NCBI GenBank assembly: GCA_005879255.1
Contig: VBKY01000283.1
Coordinates: forward strand, 1 to 11,152
Length of the DNA stretch: 11,152 nt
Direction of reading: 5' to 3'
From: Deltaproteobacteria bacterium
GTDB taxonomy: Bacteria > Desulfobacterota_B > Binatia > UBA9968
Shown here: positions 1 to 6,899 of the stretch, piece by piece
Layout of the letters: each line of letters begins with the position of its first letter
How positions within the stretch are numbered: the stretch's first letter is position 1
The notes under the pieces: model-generated
What the model was told of the DNA's origin: nothing
Seen by the model: only the letters and a program-made list of their open reading frames with translations
Database searches by the model: none
Made by a program: the position numbers and the translations under genes

Positions 1-869
1 GTTTGTCTAAATCCCTCATTCGCAACCAAGCATGGCCGACTACAGCTCATCGCTTCCAAAGCGACCTTGTCGCCAAAACCAGTCGGAGTCATATTCACGT
101 GTACAGCACAGCGGGGATACCAGGACGGCAAATCAGTCATAGACACAGGTGGCTCGAAATGGACAATTTCCTGAAGTCCTAGTTCTCTTACCTCTTCGTA
201 AAGCGAACGGACGTAAGATTCATCCCGGCGCGTCGCAGGGCCTCCCAATATCACTACACGAAAAGTTTTACCCCACCGCTCACGCAACAACCGCGCTGCT
301 TTAAGAAGGATTATGTGGCCTTTGACTGGCGAGAGACGACCTACGCAAAGGATTATGGGCGGATCTTCTGGCGTGGCTCGGCCACTCGGTGAGAACAGCT
401 CGATATCGATACCCTGTCCGACTACATTCAGCTTGTCCTTTTTATAAGGATACGCTGTCGCAACACTTGCAACCATCTGATCCGACAAGTGGTGAGCCAG
501 TTTCAAAATCCACGTCAAACTGGGATGGGCGAACCAGGTGACGATAGGAATCCGCTTCGCTTTGAGCATGGGTGCAGCAAGAACGCTAAAAATCGGAATC
601 ATATGGGAAAAACAAACGTCAATACGATCTTCCCGCAAAATTCGAAACAGGTGTCGATAAAATTCGATAGCCCGTCGCGGCTCGCTATAGCCCTTCTCTT
701 TACCGACTGAGTAGACCCGCACGTTATTGGGCAGCTGAATCTTACCTGCCCGCATTGTGATGACATGAATGGAATTCACTCGCTGCGCCAGCGCCCGAAT
801 CCAGCGCGTGGTGAAACCCAATATCGGATCATCGGCATCGGTGGCAAGATTAAAGACTAGAAGCCGCAT
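1..869 (-). CDS. GT4-type glycosyltransferase, 3' end cut by window edge
   Basis: This reading frame stays open from an ATG at 869 to the left edge, giving 289 codons without a stop. The product begins with a hydrophobic beta strand (MRLLVFNLAT) and has a GT-B layout. The C-terminal half carries the donor-site signature GRLSPVKG (residues 177-184, with R178 and K183) and then PTGFGDKVALEAM (262-274). E272 matches the second glutamate of the GT4 EX7E motif, but the first glutamate position holds a threonine. From memory, some GT4 subfamilies share this PTG..DK..LEAM form. The family transfers sugar from a nucleotide-sugar to a lipid-linked or glycan acceptor in the cytoplasm; donor and acceptor cannot be read here. 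The start is supported by AGGAAG 9 bases upstream. It overlaps the end of the preceding GT4 gene by 20 bases, suggesting translational coupling. About 80-110 residues are probably missing, judged from usual family length. Confidence 0.85.
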   Translation of the reverse strand, partial: MRLLVFNLATDADDPILGFTTRWIRALAQRVNSIHVITMRAGKIQLPNNVRVYSVGKEKGYSEPRRAIEFYRHLFRILREDRIDVCFSHMIPIFSVLAAPMLKAKRIPIVTWFAHPSLTWILKLAHHLSDQMVASVATAYPYKKDKLNVVGQGIDIELFSPSGRATPEDPPIILCVGRLSPVKGHIILLKAARLLRERWGKTFRVVILGGPATRRDESYVRSLYEEVRELGLQEIVHFEPPVSMTDLPSWYPRCAVHVNMTPTGFGDKVALEAMSCSRPCLVANEGFRQ

Positions 870-2049
870 GTTTTTGTTCTTCCTGCTCGATCGAAGGCTG
901 AGCCGCTTCGAAAATCTGCCCGTAACCTTTTACATAGGTTTCAGTAGAGAATAGGTGCGCCGCAAACAGCCTGGCACGGCTTCCCATCTCACGGGCCTCT
1001 TCGGGATTATTAAGTATCCAACGAATCTTCTCTGCGAGTGCCTTCTGATCGGCTGGCGGCACCAGAAAGCCGGTCGAGCCATCTTCGACTATCTCTGGGA
1101 TGCCACCCACATTACTCCCGATGACAGGCGTGCCTGTTGCCATGGCCTCTACGACCACGCGCCCTAGTCCTTCCGATACAGAAGGCAACACAAACACGCA
1201 TGCTTTACGCATCCACAGTGCCAACTCCACCTGCGGCATGACCCCGATAAACTGAACGCGCTCATCCAGGCCGAATCTCTTGACTTGCTCTTTCAACTGA
1301 GCGGCATAGCTCTTATTTTCCTCATGCCCCACAAGAACCAACCGAGCCTGTGGAAACTCTTGGGCGAGGCCGACAAAAGCATTGATCAGATGATGAACTC
1401 CTTTCAGTGGGGTCAGGACACCGGCATAAAGGATGCTCTGGGGAAAATTTTGCTCTCTACTCCCACCGGCTTGAAGAAAGACTTCTATATCCGTCCAAGC
1501 GGGGAATCGAACAATTGGTTTTCCAGGTGACTGCCGTTCCAGTTGTAGTTTGGTAGAATTAGAAATCGCTCGCAATGAGTCGGCGTGCGTAAAAGAGAAA
1601 CGAGCAGCATGGCGCATTAGAAAGCGGTAAAGCCCTGCTAACGCGACACGGCGTTGCAGAAACAGGCTCTCCTCGAAATCGCCGTGGCTTTCTACAACAA
1701 GCACTATCCTATATCCTAGCCAGCCAGCGATTTTCTTTGCTAGGGCTGCGGCAAAACCCTCGTATGGACTTTGAGCAACCAATACCTGTACCCCGTGTCT
1801 AAAGATAAGCCAACAAGCAAGCAGCGGACCGAGTACAAACATCTCCGCATAACGTATGACGGAAAGCCGACACTGTGGCATCAGGTAAAAATGGGCATGC
1901 TCCGTGAACGTTCGTGTGCAAAGATCCTGAGAGAAGCCGATGACAAAAAGTTTTCCCAGCGACTTCAGCGCTCTAAATTTCTTCTCACTGGTAGCATCTA
2001 ATGGTTGCTCGTACCGAGCACTGCCGAGGAAGCAAACCTTAATCTCCAT
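850..2049 (-). CDS. Glycosyltransferase family 4 (GT-B fold)
   Basis: This 399-residue protein is a complete GT4 retaining glycosyltransferase, of normal length for the family. The N-terminal acceptor domain opens with the strand KVCFLGSARY. The C-terminal donor domain shows ILYAGVLTPLKG (206-217, with K216), then LVLVGHE (237-243) and VQFIGV (265-270). The full EX7E motif is SEGLGRVVVEAM, with E293 and E301, followed by the nucleotide-sugar loop GTPVIGSNVGGIPEIVEDGSTGFL. It likely transfers a hexose-type sugar in polysaccharide assembly at the cytoplasmic membrane face; the substrate is unknown. I chose the ATG at 2049 because the family's first strand begins there. An in-frame GTG at 2085, directly after the upstream stop codon, would add 12 residues (VLRYFIANRWIT) but has no visible Shine-Dalgarno sequence. 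The ATG also has only a weak one. The 3' end overlaps the next gene by 20 bases. The class is sure, the specificity is not. Confidence 0.9.
   Translation of the reverse strand: MEIKVCFLGSARYEQPLDATSEKKFRALKSLGKLFVIGFSQDLCTRTFTEHAHFYLMPQCRLSVIRYAEMFVLGPLLACWLIFRHGVQVLVAQSPYEGFAAALAKKIAGWLGYRIVLVVESHGDFEESLFLQRRVALAGLYRFLMRHAARFSFTHADSLRAISNSTKLQLERQSPGKPIVRFPAWTDIEVFLQAGGSREQNFPQSILYAGVLTPLKGVHHLINAFVGLAQEFPQARLVLVGHEENKSYAAQLKEQVKRFGLDERVQFIGVMPQVELALWMRKACVFVLPSVSEGLGRVVVEAMATGTPVIGSNVGGIPEIVEDGSTGFLVPPADQKALAEKIRWILNNPEEAREMGSRARLFAAHLFSTETYVKGYGQIFEAAQPSIEQEEQKHAASSL
879..884 (-). promoter_or_regulatory. Ribosome binding site for the GT4 gene starting at 869
   Basis: AGGAAG on the minus strand lies 9 bases before the ATG at 869. 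It sits inside the 3' end of the upstream GT4 gene, so ribosomes finishing that gene could restart here. It supports the chosen start of the edge-truncated gene. Confidence 0.5.
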
Positions 2050-2085
2050 GGTGATCCATCTATTTGCGATGAAGTAGCGCAACAC

Positions 2086-3174
2086 TTACCGTAATGAGCG
2101 GTCCCGAAACATTTGTTCGTAGCGCCGCATCAATTTGTCCCAGTTAAGGTTCGTCATAGCGTACCGCTGGCCTGACTTTCCCAGTTCAGTGCGCCTTTCA
2201 GGAGCCAGGGCCAACTCGACTAATGCCTTGCTAAAGTATTCTTGAGACGCACAGACAATACCGCACTGTGCCTCCTGTACGATAAAAGCCTCGTCCGCAC
2301 GTGTGGAGACAACAGGCACGCCACATGCCATAAATTGCGCAATTTTTATGCTAAACCGGCCCGGAGGTGGTGACCAGGTTCTTGGATAAACCCCTATGTC
2401 CAAGTTTGATATGTAATTCAGGAGATCAGCAAGACGCAGGTATCCGAAAAGTTTAATCCAGCCTGCTCCTCCCTCGGCAGCATATTGTTTCACAGCTTCA
2501 CTCGGCTCCCCAAAAAGCCAAAGCTTGATCCGTGGGTCCACTTCACGTGCTTTCTCAAGCGCGGCAAAGAGAAAATCCAAGTCATCTTGGTCTCCCCTTG
2601 CCCTACTCGGGCCGTCACACGACAACGTCAATGTTGGCGCATGATAACCTGTGACCACATCACGTTCTCCTTTGAACTGCGCACGAATCTCCTGGATTTT
2701 GTAAGGATCGAATTGCTCCATCGATACCCCTTGCGGGATGACGCAAATGGGTCGCGCGACGCCTAACTGCTCAAACATTGTTTTCGCTTTCGCAGTCGTT
2801 ACAACAATCGTTTTCACCTGCGGTAGGTTAAGGAGTTGAACCTCGGTTGGACTGAAGACCGGATCATCAATGTCAACAATTACACTTTCGCGCCTTGGCC
2901 ATGCGGGGATCTGATCGCAATCAACTGTAAATAAAGTTTCATATCGTTGGCCAAGGTATCGAAACACGCCAGGGTAGAGGAGCTTTCGGCTAAAAGCATG
3001 CCATAGGCGATATTGGAAGGCCCGCAAAACACGATGACGACTAAGAATCAACTTATAAAATCGCACGAGGGCATCGAGCCTAGGAAACAGATCGGCATAC
3101 CGATGGTTATTATGAGTTGAAAACCACAACGTGAAACAGACCGCGGTGTGGGTATCTATAGGTTTACTGTGCAT
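2086..3174 (-). CDS. Divergent GT4-like glycosyltransferase with Gln at the EX7E position
   Basis: This 362-residue protein looks like a GT-B glycosyltransferase. IVDIDDPVFSP (99-109) and VVTTAKAKTMFEQLGV (124-139) resemble the inter-domain region where GT4 proteins recognise acceptors. VIPQGVSMEQFDP (145-157) is the usual linker before the donor domain. IKLWLFGEP (216-224), WIKLFGYL (239-246) and FSIKIAQFMACGVPVVS (274-290) are donor-domain strands and loops. The oddity is that the position normally held by the second EX7E glutamate is Q280, in an otherwise conserved context, and no first glutamate is evident. The codon is CAA at 2335-2337. It may be a specialised transferase or one with reduced activity. 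The ATG overlaps the last 11 bases of the upstream GT2 gene, and the stop abuts the region of the next start, so it is embedded in the operon. Sugar and acceptor are unknown. Confidence 0.8.
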   Translation of the reverse strand: MHSKPIDTHTAVCFTLWFSTHNNHRYADLFPRLDALVRFYKLILSRHRVLRAFQYRLWHAFSRKLLYPGVFRYLGQRYETLFTVDCDQIPAWPRRESVIVDIDDPVFSPTEVQLLNLPQVKTIVVTTAKAKTMFEQLGVARPICVIPQGVSMEQFDPYKIQEIRAQFKGERDVVTGYHAPTLTLSCDGPSRARGDQDDLDFLFAALEKAREVDPRIKLWLFGEPSEAVKQYAAEGGAGWIKLFGYLRLADLLNYISNLDIGVYPRTWSPPPGRFSIKIAQFMACGVPVVSTRADEAFIVQEAQCGIVCASQEYFSKALVELALAPERRTELGKSGQRYAMTNLNWDKLMRRYEQMFRDRSLR

Positions 3175-4216
3175 CGCTTTTCAGATACGCCATTCGGAAA
3201 TAGCTTTCTATGCCGCTCATTATCGCGGAAGGATACAATAGGCGATAATCTAGCTTTAGCGCTTGTATCAACAGAAATATGAAGCTTCGAGTATTGAAGC
3301 GCGATGCTTGTAACGCTAACGATGCTAGCTTCTTTGCCGCATCCCAGGCGATTTCTCTTCGCTCTTGAAAGTTAACATCGTTGTGCTTCATAAAGTTTTG
3401 GTGGAGTTCTTGGATAAGTGCCGCTGTCAAACGAATTTGTCTGAGACTTTCAAGACGCGGGCCAATTCTCATTTGCCGTAATCCCGTCACTGCCTCGATT
3501 GTGGGGTCGACGTTCAAGAATTCCTTAATATAGGAAGCTAATAATCCGACATGAGTCTCTCTTCTCGGTTGGGAAAGAAGCTGGGATGCGCTTCCATGCC
3601 AGACCCTGTACTTAAGCAGGATTTCCGGAACATTTCCAAATTCAGTAATGGAGCTTGCCCGCAACCAGAGATCCCCGTCCTCGCCATGAAGGGCATCAGC
3701 TCGATAAAAACTCAGACATTCTATGACCTCACGACGCATCAAAACAGACGGATGAGCCACACAAACACCAAAGAACAAGTCCCATTTGAGGACCTTGGAA
3801 CTCGTGGACGGACACCAGTTTCCTGCGACCATTCCATCCTTTACTATGCAAGTCCAAGTGCCCAATATGCCAATTTTTGGATGTCTCTCTATATATTCCA
3901 ACTGTTTCTCGAGCCTCGCGGGAAAGCTGACGTCATCTGCATCCATCCTGGCAATGTACTTTCCACGTGCCAAACGACAGCCGCGGTTAAGCGCCGCAAT
4001 CATTCCTTGATTTTCCTGATGATAAACGCGTATTCGGCTGTCTGACTTTTCATATTTATCGAGAATAGAGGCCGTATCGTCGGTGGAGCCATCATTGACA
4101 ATAATAAATTCAAAATATCGAAACGTCTGATTCAGTATGCTCGTAACGGCCTCATCTAAATAAACGGCAGCATTATAAGCCGGCATCACAACGCTAATTT
4201 TAGGAATTGAAATCAT
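3164..4216 (-). CDS. Glycosyltransferase family 2 (GT-A fold)
   Basis: This 350-residue protein carries the GT2 catalytic domain in its first 220 residues or so. It has SVVMPAYNAAVYLDEAV (8-24), the nucleotide-binding VNDGSTDDT (40-48), ARGKYIARMDADD (84-95, containing the metal-binding DXD), and HGEDGDLWLR (177-186), where E179-D180 fits the ED catalytic-base motif. FPARLEKQLEYIERHP between them is typical. The C-terminal 130 residues have stretches such as SFIFLLIQALKLDYRLL that could associate with the membrane, but no clear transmembrane helix. The family inverts configuration while moving a sugar from a nucleotide donor. The ATG is placed directly before the first beta strand; the ribosome binding site is weak. 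The start lies 79 bases after the preceding GT4 gene, and the 3' end overlaps the next gene by 11 bases. Confidence 0.92.
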   Translation of the reverse strand: MISIPKISVVMPAYNAAVYLDEAVTSILNQTFRYFEFIIVNDGSTDDTASILDKYEKSDSRIRVYHQENQGMIAALNRGCRLARGKYIARMDADDVSFPARLEKQLEYIERHPKIGILGTWTCIVKDGMVAGNWCPSTSSKVLKWDLFFGVCVAHPSVLMRREVIECLSFYRADALHGEDGDLWLRASSITEFGNVPEILLKYRVWHGSASQLLSQPRRETHVGLLASYIKEFLNVDPTIEAVTGLRQMRIGPRLESLRQIRLTAALIQELHQNFMKHNDVNFQERREIAWDAAKKLASLALQASRFNTRSFIFLLIQALKLDYRLLYPSAIMSGIESYFRMAYLKSDAQ

Positions 4217-4295
4217 GTTTCACATACGGCGGTTGAAAACCAGAGCTACTCCGATATCAACTCAGACCCTCGAAATCCTCATACCACATGCCACT

Positions 4296-5504
4296 TTAAC
4301 GACCCGATGAAGAGATAGCAGGGGGTATATATCTTGTGCTTACACTCTCATCTCTAAGATAGTTCGGATTCGTCAGCAGATTTGATTGAGATGAGTGGGC
4401 GGCATCACGGAGAATTTTGAGTAGACTTTTACCTGCCGACTTGTCGAACTTAATTAACGCATCCTCGCATCCCTGGATTGCCATTTGCTGCCAATCAGCT
4501 TGCGCTAGCCAGGCTCTTTCTAGCGCCGCCCCAAATGATTTTGCAGTCGGCGCTTCCGCGACAAAACCTGTCCGTCCATCTTCAATCCACTCGGAGTTTC
4601 CACCCACATCTGTTACAACGGCGAGCCGACCGCATAACATCGCCTCTACCAGCGCCAAGGGTGTCCCCTCACCTCTAGAGGGAAGCACCAAAAGATGATT
4701 CACTTCCCAAATCGATCTGATGTCGTTGACATGCCCACAAAATTCAACACGTCCTGCAATGCCATAATGCTGCGCTAGTGCCTCCAGATACTTCCTATCT
4801 TGCCCCTCACCGAACAAACGCAATCGCCAATCACGACTACGCCATAGCGGCGAACCGAGAACTTCTAAAAGAATATCTTGGCCCTTATAAGCAGCGTCCA
4901 AACGAGCAACATTTGCTATACACACCGAACCCGAGGAGGAATATGGCACCGCAGAGATATCAGAGAGGTTCACGGGGTTTTGCACTACAATCGCATTCGC
5001 TAAATTCCGGGCGAGTTGACGTTCGACACTTTTTATATTTTCTCGCGAAATAAAGGCGACGCGAAAAGCGCGCTCAAAAAATTCTTTGGCTGAGTGTCTG
5101 ATATCTCGACTCAGAATGCGATCATCGTTGTACTGGCATACGACAACGTAGGGTATTCCAGCACTATAAATCAAATCTAATAAGTCGCTGTACAATAGAG
5201 ACTGATAAGTCGAACCTTGGTTAATGCATAGGACGTCAGGTTTCCAACGAAATATCTCACGAAAAGGCGATGCAATTTTAGAAACTATCCTCTCTACGCG
5301 TCCCCGGAGTAAAGGTCTGCGCCGGAAAACTCGAACACCAACATGTCGAAGTGCAGAAAACTTGGACGGAATTGAGGCTTTATGACAAATCGACACCGCC
5401 ACCTCCAGACGCTCCTTAAAAGCCTCCTCTACCATGGTAGCCCAAAGTTCCTCACTGCCTCCCCAAGGAGTATGACTCGCCGTTGAGATAACACCGATTT
5501 TCAT
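4296..5504 (-). CDS. GT4 glycosyltransferase, downstream copy of a tandem pair
   Basis: This is a 402-residue GT4 enzyme and a close paralogue of its immediate upstream neighbour, aligning without gaps over residues 1-385. It opens with MKIGVIST followed by PWGGSEELWA (13-22), an N-terminal glycine-rich loop seen in a GT4 subgroup. The donor domain has ANVARLDAAYKGQDILLEVL (197-216, with R201 and K207), RLFGEGQD and the intact EX7E motif GEGTPLALVEAM, with E279 and E287. TDVGGNSEWIEDGRTGFVAE follows. It should transfer a sugar to a growing glycan; specificity is unknown. The last 17 residues have no counterpart in the neighbour. Residues 101-150 match the neighbour at only 27 of 50 positions. 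The ATG is the best start because it aligns with the neighbour's ATG and first strand; no good Shine-Dalgarno sequence is visible. Confidence 0.93.
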   Translation of the reverse strand: MKIGVISTASHTPWGGSEELWATMVEEAFKERLEVAVSICHKASIPSKFSALRHVGVRVFRRRPLLRGRVERIVSKIASPFREIFRWKPDVLCINQGSTYQSLLYSDLLDLIYSAGIPYVVVCQYNDDRILSRDIRHSAKEFFERAFRVAFISRENIKSVERQLARNLANAIVVQNPVNLSDISAVPYSSSGSVCIANVARLDAAYKGQDILLEVLGSPLWRSRDWRLRLFGEGQDRKYLEALAQHYGIAGRVEFCGHVNDIRSIWEVNHLLVLPSRGEGTPLALVEAMLCGRLAVVTDVGGNSEWIEDGRTGFVAEAPTAKSFGAALERAWLAQADWQQMAIQGCEDALIKFDKSAGKSLLKILRDAAHSSQSNLLTNPNYLRDESVSTRYIPPAISSSGR

Positions 5505-5541
5505 CAGAGCTCGAAGACAATGACGTTCGGCAAATAAAGTG
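4350..5541 (-). repeat. Tandem duplication, unit 2
   Basis: This is the second copy of the direct repeat pair, downstream in transcription order. The similarity to unit 1 stops abruptly after codon 385, and the sequence between the units (5542-5663) holds the distinct 3' end of the upstream copy plus a short spacer. The duplication is old enough for about 23% amino-acid divergence. Confidence 0.85.
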
Positions 5542-5570
5542 AGCTGCGAAATCTAACCTGTCGCTAAATT

Positions 5571-6818
5571 CTACCTTAACACAGTAAGTTGAGCATTCCT
5601 GATAAGCCCAATAAGTCTAGATTCGTCATTCCATGCCTCCGCGCGGCCACGTCGTGTAATGCCATCTATAAGAGAGTCAGGATTCGTCAGCAGATTTGGT
5701 TGAGATGAATGGATGGCATCAAGAAGAATTTTGAGCAGACTTTTACCTGCCGACTTGTCAAATTTAATTAGCGCCTTCTGGCGTCCCTGGATTCCCATTT
5801 GCTGCCAATCAGCTTGTACTAACCAAGCTCTTTCGAGCGCCGCCCCAAATGATTTGGCAGTCGGCGCTTCCGCCACGAAACCTGTCTGTTCATCGTCAAT
5901 CCACTCGGCGTTTCCACCGACATCTGTCACAACGGCTGGCCGACCGCACAACATTCCCTCCACCAGGGCCAAAGGTGTCCCCTCGCCCCGAGAGGGAAGC
6001 GCCAAAAGATGATTCACTTGCCAAATTGATCTGATGTCGTTCACATACCCACAAAACTCAACACGATCTGCGATGGCATAATGCTGCGCGAGCGCCTCTA
6101 AATACTTCCTATCTTGTCCCTCACCATAGAAACGCAAGCGCCAATCACGACCACGCCATAGCGGCGAACCGAGAACTTCCAAAAGAATATCTTGACCTTT
6201 ATAAGCAGCGCGCAAACGAGCCACATTTGCCATACTCAACGGCACCGATGAAGAATAAGGGACCGCTGAGAGATCAGAGAGGTTCACGGGGTTTTGCAAA
6301 ACAATCCCATTGGTTAGCGTGTGAGCAAGTTGACGTTCAACGGATTTCAGATTCTTTCTCGAAACAAATACAACTCGAAAAGCACGGTCAAAAAACTCCT
6401 TAGCCGCATCTCTTATCTCACCGTGTCCCGCGTCATCAGAGCTAAATTGGCACAATACGACGTAAGGTATTGCAGCATCATAGAGTGCGTCTAATAAGGC
6501 ATTGAAATACAGTGATTCGTAAGTCCAACCTTGGCTAATACAAATGACATCAGGGTTCCAACTAAATATCTCGCGAAAAGGCGATGCAATTTTCGAAAAT
6601 ACGTTTTCTACGCGTCGCCAAAGCAAAGGCCTGCGCCGAAAAACTGGAACACCATTATGTTGAAGTGAAGGAAATTTGGACGGAATTGCGGCTTCATGAC
6701 AAATCGAAACGGCCACCTCAAAACGCTCCTTTAAAGCCTCCTCTACCATGCTAGCCCAAAGTTCCTCACTGCCTCCCCAAGGAAGACCGTTCATCGTTGA
6801 GATAACACCGATTTTCAT
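5571..6818 (-). CDS. GT4 glycosyltransferase, upstream copy of a tandem pair
   Basis: This 415-residue GT4 enzyme is the paralogue of the following gene. It keeps MKIGVIST, PWGGSEELWA (13-22), the donor-domain block ANVARLRAAYKGQDILLEVL (197-216), FYGEGQD and the full EX7E motif GEGTPLALVEGM (E279, E287). Catalysis is therefore expected to be intact. About 298 of 385 aligned residues are identical: roughly 70% in residues 1-200 and 86% in 201-385. The C-terminus runs about 30 residues beyond the homologous part (GITRRGRAEAWNDESRLIGL and on) and is unrelated to the neighbour's tail. I start it at the ATG at 6818, which matches the paralogue's start; a GTG one codon upstream (6821) is also in frame. 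The gap of 81 bases before it has no obvious regulatory structure. Sugar specificity is unknown, but the acceptor-side divergence suggests the two copies are not simply redundant. Confidence 0.92.
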   Translation of the reverse strand: MKIGVISTMNGLPWGGSEELWASMVEEALKERFEVAVSICHEAAIPSKFPSLQHNGVPVFRRRPLLWRRVENVFSKIASPFREIFSWNPDVICISQGWTYESLYFNALLDALYDAAIPYVVLCQFSSDDAGHGEIRDAAKEFFDRAFRVVFVSRKNLKSVERQLAHTLTNGIVLQNPVNLSDLSAVPYSSSVPLSMANVARLRAAYKGQDILLEVLGSPLWRGRDWRLRFYGEGQDRKYLEALAQHYAIADRVEFCGYVNDIRSIWQVNHLLALPSRGEGTPLALVEGMLCGRPAVVTDVGGNAEWIDDEQTGFVAEAPTAKSFGAALERAWLVQADWQQMGIQGRQKALIKFDKSAGKSLLKILLDAIHSSQPNLLTNPDSLIDGITRRGRAEAWNDESRLIGLIRNAQLTVLR

Positions 6819-6855
6819 CACAGCTCGAAGACAATTACGTTCGACACATCAAACG
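5664..6855 (-). repeat. Tandem duplication, unit 1
   Basis: This segment and 4350-5541 are direct repeats offset by exactly 1314 bases. Each holds codons 1-385 of a GT4 gene plus about 37 bases of leader. The leader similarity is visible as GCTCGAAGACAAT followed by ACGTTCG just upstream of both starts. The lack of any gap in the protein alignment shows that both copies have stayed under coding constraint since duplication. Confidence 0.85.
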
Positions 6856-6899
6856 AGGACTGAGAAAAGAGACTTCATCTAAAGACATTTCAAACTCGG

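Noticed and set aside
489..710. A 73-codon plus-strand open frame near the left edge, where a minus-strand gene is easy to miss
   Set aside because: The minus strand here encodes a continuous GT4 protein open to the window edge, which explains the region.
2050..2085. GTG at 2085 as start of the GT4 gene
   Set aside because: It has no Shine-Dalgarno sequence and precedes the family's first beta strand by 13 residues; the ATG at 2049 fits better, though the longer form is not excluded.
3551..4045. A 164-codon open frame on the plus strand
   Set aside because: It lies wholly inside the GT2 gene on the other strand, has no recognisable domain and its composition follows from the antisense codons.
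4217..4295. Possible promoter or terminator in the gap between the GT4 and GT2 genes
   Set aside because: I found no stem-loop with a T-tract and no convincing -35/-10 pair on the minus strand.
4417..6012. Similar plus-strand open frames at 4417-4698 and 5713-6012 that look like a conserved small protein pair
   Set aside because: Their similarity is explained by the GT4 duplication on the minus strand; they are antisense shadows.
6819..6899. Possible regulatory element in the gap before the first GT4 copy
   Set aside because: Apart from the leader shared with the other copy, no inverted repeat, terminator or promoter-like pair is visible.
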